Shown piece by piece: positions 59,530-64,000 of a DNA stretch of 64,000 nt; within the stretch, counting starts at the first letter, position 1, and each line of letters opens with the position of its first letter. The notes under the pieces were generated by a model. The model was not told where the DNA came from, ran no database searches, and worked only from the letters and a program-made list of their open reading frames with translations. This DNA is from Cyclobacteriaceae bacterium (GTDB taxonomy: Bacteria > Bacteroidota > Bacteroidia > Cytophagales > Cyclobacteriaceae). Where the stretch lies: contig JANQKF010000015.1 of the NCBI GenBank assembly GCA_028281285.1, positions 1 to 64,000 on the forward strand, in the 5' to 3' direction. The translations under genes were made by a program, and so were the position numbers.

Positions 59530-62187
59530 TCACTCGTCTCTTAGCGAGTTCACCGGATTGCTATTAGCCACATTAAATGACTTAAAACTCACGGTCAAAA
59601 AGGCAATAACCGAAATCAGCAAACCTCCCATGACGAAGACTCCAGCACTGATAGAAGTCTGGTAGGCATAACCCTGCAACCATTGCTTCATCAAATAATA
59701 AGCCAGGGGAAAGGCAATTAGAATTGCAATGAATATTAATCGCGCATAATCCTTGGCAAGCAAAAAGACTACCTTGCTCACGGAAGCACCCAGCACCTTT
59801 CTAATACTAATCTCCTTCTTACTTTGCTCAGCCGTGAAGGAAACTAGTCCAAATAAACCAATACATGCCACAAAGATCGCCAGTCCGGCAAAGCCAATAA
59901 AAATAGAATTAAACTTTTCATCGGACTTGTATTGACGGTCAAAGAACTCATCCATAAAAAAGAAGTCAAACGGATTGTCTGGATAAACTTTGTCCCATAC
60001 TGACTCAATTTGCCTTACAACATCGGGGTAATCATTGGTGGATAGTTTGATCAAATTGAATCTACCCCTTCCATCATGATAGAAAAAGGCAATAGGGTCA
60101 AGATTGTCTCTTAATGAAGCCTGGTGATAGTCGTTTACCACGCCAATGATTTTGAATTCACGCCTTGTGTTAGGGTTAAGCTTTTCTGCTAAGGCAGCGT
60201 CCGGAGAGTCAAAACCCAGAAGTCTTATGGCACTTTCATTCAATATAACTGCAGCAGTATCCGTTAAAATTTCTTTTGAGAAATTCCTTCCTGCTAAAAA
60301 CTCAATATCAAAATTCACGAAGAAATTATCATCCGTGTGCACATTGTAAAGATTCTGTAAATCATCAGGAAATATGATTGAGGTATATCCGCTGATTCCG
60401 AAGTTTTCCCTTCCCGGAATATTGTTAGTTATCGCATGATTCAGCACTGCAGGAAGTTCAAGCAATTCATTTCTGAACCGTTGAGACCTTTGGTCAAGAT
60501 CATCACCCCCGCTGCCAGATGTAGCCCCTCTGACTACCAGGTTCTGCTCAGGGCTAAACCCTAAGTCCTGTGAACGCATAAATTGGAGCTGCTTCACCAC
60601 AATAAAGGTTCCAAGGATTAAAGTAATTGATGCGGTGAATTGAAAAACCACCAATACCTGTCGAAAACCGAGTTTACCTTTTCGTTTATAAAGATTCCCT
60701 CGTATCACGGTGATTGGTTTGAAAGAGGTAAGCACAAAGGCGGGATAAAGGCCCGAGATTGCCGTACCAGCAACAATGAGCAGGCTTAGACCAAGAATCA
60801 CAAGATTGGAGTACAGCAATGTTCTTTCAAGGCTTATCTCAATCGCACCATTAATGACAGGCACTAACAACGCGACAATGCCAGTTGCAATTAATACGGC
60901 CACGAAATTATAAAGGAATGCTTCGGCCAGAAATTGAATAATCAGCTGTGACTTACCTGCTCCAACTACTTTTCTGACCCCAACTTCTTTGGCTCTTTTG
61001 ACCGCCCTTGCCGTTGAAAGGTTAATAAAATTGACCCAAGCGATGATCAAGATTAAAGCAGCAATGGCAATCAGAAAATAGACGTTTTCAGCACCACCAT
61101 TCTCACCCATTTCCCAACTCAGTCCTTTCGAGTAAAGATGTATGTCCTCAATGGGTTGTAGAACTAGTTCCTGACGGATGTTGTTTTCGGCAAAGGACTC
61201 TGCCTTCTTCTCATCCAGATATTGACTAATCTTTGTTCTGAACACATTAATGTCAACATTTTCAGAAAGCCGAATGAAGGTGTAAAAGTCGTACCAGCCC
61301 CAATTGTTGACCCATTCATCGTAACCTTCCCATGACTTTAATGAGGTGATCATATCAAACTGCATATGGGAATTTTCAGGGAAGTCTTCAAAGACACCAG
61401 TGACTTTTGTGTCATCTCTACCACGCCATACAATGTTCTCTCCTATAGGGTTTTTGTTACCAAAATACCGCTTAGCAGTGCTTTCAGAAATTACAATTTG
61501 CCTGGGTTCAGACAACACATTTTTTGGATCACCATCGATCAGTTTAAAGCCAAACAATTCGAAAAAATTGGGATCAGCCAATACTGCCTTTTCCTCATTG
61601 AAGCGAATTTGTGAACCGTCTTCCTGTCTTACACTGTACACACCCCCACCAAAAGGCAGAATACGCATTGCGGCAACGATCTCCGGAAAGTCCTTAGCAA
61701 GATTGGGCCCAACTGCTGCGTAGATTGGGGCACTTTTCGTACGTAGTTCCCCTTTTGCATACATATCCATCACCACGCGATAGGTGTCTTTCGAGTATGG
61801 GTGAAAATTGTCATATGAAAATTCTTCGATGACATGGAGGGAAATCAATAGGCAGGCAGCAATTCCGACAATTAACCCAGAAAGGTTGATTGAACTGTAT
61901 ACCTTATTTCGGACGAAATTTCTAAAACTGACCTTTAAATAGTTCTTAAACATGGCAATTGAGTTTGTGTTGAATTGTTGTTTTCCAAAAGATGAGGGCC
62001 TGAAAAATCGGATGACATCCCAAATAAACCACCATTTGGCACGCCTCATTCCAAGTTCCTGGTAGCGATAATAAAATGCCTCCAATAGGTCTCCCTGAAT
62101 CTCATCAATCAAATGATGAGCGCAGTACCACTCGAGAAATCGATTGGCCCATTTAGGCGGGGAATCCGATTTTGGAGCGTTTTGCAT
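59530..62187 (-). CDS. FtsX/MacB-type ABC transporter permease with N-terminal prefix domain
   Basis: Residues 1-75 form the 'permease prefix' (NRFLEWYCAHHLIDEIQGDLLEAFYYRYQELGMRRAKWWFIWDVIRFFRP). The protein then has MacB-like permease units with periplasmic domains: FKNYLKVSFRNFVRNKVYSSINLSGLIVGIAACLLISL, later helices (VYFLIAIAALILIIAWVNFINLSTARAVKRAKEVGVRKVVGAG), a second periplasmic domain, and a final FtsX domain with the repeated motif EISIRKVLGASVSKVVFLL. No ATPase gene is adjacent. It follows a PadR regulator with a TAATG overlap, a pair common in Bacteroidota where PadR represses the permease, often in antimicrobial response. Confidence 0.92.
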   Translation of the reverse strand: MQNAPKSDSPPKWANRFLEWYCAHHLIDEIQGDLLEAFYYRYQELGMRRAKWWFIWDVIRFFRPSSFGKQQFNTNSIAMFKNYLKVSFRNFVRNKVYSSINLSGLIVGIAACLLISLHVIEEFSYDNFHPYSKDTYRVVMDMYAKGELRTKSAPIYAAVGPNLAKDFPEIVAAMRILPFGGGVYSVRQEDGSQIRFNEEKAVLADPNFFELFGFKLIDGDPKNVLSEPRQIVISESTAKRYFGNKNPIGENIVWRGRDDTKVTGVFEDFPENSHMQFDMITSLKSWEGYDEWVNNWGWYDFYTFIRLSENVDINVFRTKISQYLDEKKAESFAENNIRQELVLQPIEDIHLYSKGLSWEMGENGGAENVYFLIAIAALILIIAWVNFINLSTARAVKRAKEVGVRKVVGAGKSQLIIQFLAEAFLYNFVAVLIATGIVALLVPVINGAIEISLERTLLYSNLVILGLSLLIVAGTAISGLYPAFVLTSFKPITVIRGNLYKRKGKLGFRQVLVVFQFTASITLILGTFIVVKQLQFMRSQDLGFSPEQNLVVRGATSGSGGDDLDQRSQRFRNELLELPAVLNHAITNNIPGRENFGISGYTSIIFPDDLQNLYNVHTDDNFFVNFDIEFLAGRNFSKEILTDTAAVILNESAIRLLGFDSPDAALAEKLNPNTRREFKIIGVVNDYHQASLRDNLDPIAFFYHDGRGRFNLIKLSTNDYPDVVRQIESVWDKVYPDNPFDFFFMDEFFDRQYKSDEKFNSIFIGFAGLAIFVACIGLFGLVSFTAEQSKKEISIRKVLGASVSKVVFLLAKDYARLIFIAILIAFPLAYYLMKQWLQGYAYQTSISAGVFVMGGLLISVIAFLTVSFKSFNVANSNPVNSLRDE

Positions 62188-62513
62188 TAGTGCGAAAAAT
62201 TAAGTTTGGGCATCATATTCCAGAGCTTCATTCTATTTTCCTGAATTTCCTCCAGGGTCTTCAGTCCTAATTTTGTTACACTGAAAATCCGTTTCCTTCT
62301 TCCTCCTCTCTCAGCAGTCGAACCACCCATTTTCGATTTAATAAATCCTTTCTTTTCCAATCGCTTCAAGACAGTATGAACTGCAGAGATCGAAATTCGT
62401 GATCCCATAGTCTTATAATATTGTTCTGAAACAGTATAACCATAAGCCTCATCCGGCATTACGGCCACGATCAAAAGCACTGTTTCTTCCAGGTTACCTA
62501 AATTCTGACTCAT
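62187..62513 (-). CDS. PadR-family transcriptional regulator
   Basis: Winged-helix repressor: LGNLEETVLLIVAVMPDEAYGYTVSEQYYKTMGSRISISAVHTVLKRLEKKGFIKSKMGG, then RRKRIFSVTKLGLKTLEEI. 108 residues from ATG 62513; the track start 62537 would place translation inside a perfect operator dyad. It overlaps the permease start by one base (TAATG), so both are co-expressed and, given the two dyads around its promoter, are very likely autoregulated. Confidence 0.92.
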   Translation of the reverse strand: MSQNLGNLEETVLLIVAVMPDEAYGYTVSEQYYKTMGSRISISAVHTVLKRLEKKGFIKSKMGGSTAERGGRRKRIFSVTKLGLKTLEEIQENRMKLWNMMPKLNFSH

Positions 62514-62515
62514 AT

Positions 62516-62534
62516 TTCTACAACTATTGTAGAA
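62516..62534 (-). promoter_or_regulatory. Operator dyad 1 (TTCTACAA-CTA-TTGTAGAA)
   Basis: A perfect 8-bp inverted repeat just downstream of the -7 box and two bases from the ATG of padR. Identical to dyad 2. Confidence 0.8.
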
Positions 62535-62542
62535 CAAATATA
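62535..62542 (-). promoter_or_regulatory. -7 promoter box TATATTTG of the PadR-permease operon
   Basis: Exact TAnnTTTG on the minus strand. A TTG at 62566-62564, inside dyad 2, lies 21 bases upstream and fits a -33 element. Confidence 0.7.
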
Positions 62543-62558
62543 AAAATCAACGTGACAT

Positions 62559-62577
62559 TTCTACAACTATTGTAGAA
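62559..62577 (-). promoter_or_regulatory. Operator dyad 2 (TTCTACAA-CTA-TTGTAGAA)
   Basis: Same 19 bases as dyad 1, 43 bp apart start to start (about four helical turns), covering the probable -33 element. Confidence 0.8.
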
Positions 62578-62699
62578 CTAATAGATGCTGCCCATTCTTA
62601 AAAAGTTGTATATCCGGAAATATTTTTTCGTTCACACCTCAATTTCAATCAAAGTGGGCCATGAAATTTTGATTCGTTGAATTGAATTTGCTTTATTGT

Positions 62700-62721
62700 C
62701 ATATCGTAAATAAACGATATG
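62700..62721. repeat. Inverted repeat CATATCGT-AAATAA-ACGATATG spanning a start codon
   Basis: Perfect 8-bp arms; the right arm contains the ATG of the GNAT gene (62719). It could form an RNA hairpin that hides the start codon, or be an operator. Confidence 0.5.
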
Positions 62722-63204
62722 AAAAAAGTAGAGATTCTTCCCTATTCGACAGAACTTGGAGAGCATTTCAAGTCAATTAGTTATGAATGGCTCGACCGAT
62801 ATTTTGGCATTGATGATGTAGACCGAGAAGTCCTTGAAAATCATAAAGCCAATATCATCGACAAAGGCGGTCGCATTCTTTTCGCTAAAGTGGATGATGA
62901 AATAGTTGGAACATGTGCATTAATTAAGCATGAAAAGGGCATTTATGAATTGGCCAAAATGGGGGTAAGAGAAGCGCATCAAGGACAAAAAATCGGAGAA
63001 ACCCTGGCCAAAGCGGTCATCGAAGAAGCTCGTGGTCTGAATGCCAATTATGTAGTGCTGGAATCAAGTGAGAAACTGGAAGTGGCTTTAAAATTATATG
63101 AAAAGCTAGGGTTTAAAGAAGACAAACACCTAATTAAGGAACCCTTTTCCAGATGCAATGTGCAACTGATGTTAAAACTAAATGAGAATGAAGCAGGAAA
63201 TTAG
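62719..63204 (+). CDS. GNAT family N-acetyltransferase (161 aa)
   Basis: Single GNAT domain: IVGTCALIKHEKGIYELAKMGVREAHQGQKIGETLAKAVIEEARGLNANYVVLESSEKLEVALKLYEKLGFKE, with the acetyl-CoA loop Q-G-Q-K-I-G-E and the LYEKLGF motif. Acceptor unknown. It overlaps the DinB gene by 23 bases, so the two are probably one unit. Confidence 0.9.
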   Translation: MKKVEILPYSTELGEHFKSISYEWLDRYFGIDDVDREVLENHKANIIDKGGRILFAKVDDEIVGTCALIKHEKGIYELAKMGVREAHQGQKIGETLAKAVIEEARGLNANYVVLESSEKLEVALKLYEKLGFKEDKHLIKEPFSRCNVQLMLKLNENEAGN

Positions 63205-63715
63205 ATGGTTCGACCGAAAGTTTGAATTTGATCATTTGAAAGGAACTTACCCTTCCATTTATGAACGACTCTCAGGTTTGCTGATTCGACTGGAACATAA
63301 ATTAGAATCAATCCCTGTGGAACACCTTCACATCCAACCAGATGGAAAATGGTCTATCAAGGAACATATTGGTCATCTCATTGATCTGGAAAAGCTATGG
63401 AGCGCGCGAATGAAAGATTTCGTTGATGGTGCCAAAGTTTTATCTCCTGCTGACCTTGAAAACAGAAAGACACATGAAGCCAATCATAATAAGGTTTCCT
63501 TGGAAGACCTTATCGATAGACTTGGGGCGGAACGAGAATTGTTTTTGTCCTATTGCAAAGAATTAGCATCCGTAGCCGAATTAAAAACTTCGCTTCATCC
63601 TCGCTTAATGCAACCAATGCGTGTAATCGATTTGGCCTATTTCGTAGCAGAGCATGATGATCATCACCTGGCGGCAATAACGGAGATCAACACAAACCTT
63701 TTGGGTCAATTTTGA
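63182..63715 (+). CDS. DinB-like (DinB_2) four-helix metalloprotein (177 aa)
   Basis: Four-helix bundle with putative metal histidines in KEHIGHLIDLEKLWSARM and VAEHDDHHLAAITEI. DinB_2 proteins include thiol transferases and metal-dependent enzymes of uncertain role. Start may be ATG 63182 or 63188; either overlaps the GNAT gene. The downstream AraC-type gene begins shortly after. Confidence 0.87.
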   Translation: MRMKQEIRWFDRKFEFDHLKGTYPSIYERLSGLLIRLEHKLESIPVEHLHIQPDGKWSIKEHIGHLIDLEKLWSARMKDFVDGAKVLSPADLENRKTHEANHNKVSLEDLIDRLGAERELFLSYCKELASVAELKTSLHPRLMQPMRVIDLAYFVAEHDDHHLAAITEINTNLLGQF

Positions 63716-63769
63716 TATTTTAGAGGAACGGCCCTAAGATTTTGGGCAACATTGTCTAAAAACTCAGGT

Positions 63770-64000
63770 TTGTCACTTCAGATTCTGTTCTTATTCGGAT
63801 TTTTTCAAGGTGTAATCCTTGCCCTGGCCTTGATGGCAAAAAGTAAAAAATCAAAGGCCAATAGAATTCTGGCAATACTGATCCTATTACTTTCAATACA
63901 ACTCGGTCTTACATCTGAGAGCAAAGGAATCGTGGCCAACTATCCGGATCTAAGAGGACTTGCATGGACACTACCCTATCTTTTTGCTCCCTTGACGTTT
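63770..64000 (+). CDS. Membrane-anchored AraC-type regulator, 5' part only (cut by window end)
   Basis: Too incomplete for the ORF track. From TTG 63770 it reads (M)SLQILFLFGFFQGVILALALMAKSKK, then SKANRILAILILLLSIQLGL, then NYPDLRGLAWTLPYLFAPLTF. This matches the N-terminal membrane region of the AraC regulator at 28372..29538 in helix layout and in the P-x-LF-P-L-F turn. The frame is open from the DinB stop, with no ATG before residue 22; TTG 63752 is an alternative start. The HTH would lie outside the window. Confidence 0.6.
   Translation, partial: MSLQILFLFGFFQGVILALALMAKSKKSKANRILAILILLLSIQLGLTSESKGIVANYPDLRGLAWTLPYLFAPLTF

Overview
The window looks like a chromosomal segment of a marine-type Bacteroidota, most likely in the Cytophagales. 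The evidence is a type IX secretion (T9SS) sorting domain on a giant adhesin, bacteroidal families (DUF3078, DUF4295, DUF5522, DUF2652, permease-prefix FtsX proteins, membrane-anchored AraC regulators), almost no Shine-Dalgarno sequences, and many exact copies of the Bacteroidota -7 promoter box TAnnTTTG just upstream of start codons. It is mostly core or lightly accessory chromosome. I see no prophage, insertion sequence, CRISPR array, rRNA or tRNA gene. No stretch over 300 bases lacks a gene; the longest gap is about 295 bases before the giant adhesin.

Layout. 1-253: 3'-truncated tmRNA on the minus strand (tag GERQYALAA). 0.5-2.7 kb: a small outer-membrane barrel protein and dnaX, which is split by an A10 run in a way that suggests gamma/tau production by slippage. 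2.7-8.6 kb (minus): DUF3078 protein, LysM transglycosylase, O-methyltransferase, M16 peptidase, cyclase-like DUF2652 protein. 8.7-16.7 kb (plus): GT9 glycosyltransferase, Xaa-Pro aminopeptidase, GNAT and RidA operon, a membrane-anchored hydrolase, an MscS fragment-like protein, RmuC. 16.9-27.9 kb: one adhesin of about 3650 residues with 27 HYR-like repeats, a visible internal super-duplication, acidic linkers and a T9SS tail. 28-36 kb: GroES-like protein, AraC regulator facing a fatty-acid desaturase, hemB, a DUF4870/XRE/DUF2975 group and a TonB-receptor-like barrel.

35.9-45.5 kb (minus) is the most interesting accessory block. A TPR-histidine kinase, a NarL-type response regulator and a small membrane protein are followed by six unrecognised, mostly secreted or lipid-anchored proteins. 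Three of the transcription units carry the same 18-bp inverted repeat 58-76 bases before the start codon. I propose this as a two-component-controlled envelope regulon.

45.6-56.6 kb: rocD, DUF5522 and paired PH-domain membrane proteins, then rpmB and, 5 kb later, rpmG-DUF4295-ftsY. The two ribosomal units share a 14-nt promoter element and are separated by peptidase, aspA, alkaline phosphatase and lipoprotein genes. 56.6-64 kb: amidohydrolase lipoprotein, esterase-TPR protein, a PadR/FtsX-permease pair with two operator dyads flanking the -7 box, GNAT, DinB and the start of a second membrane-anchored AraC-type regulator cut by the window end.
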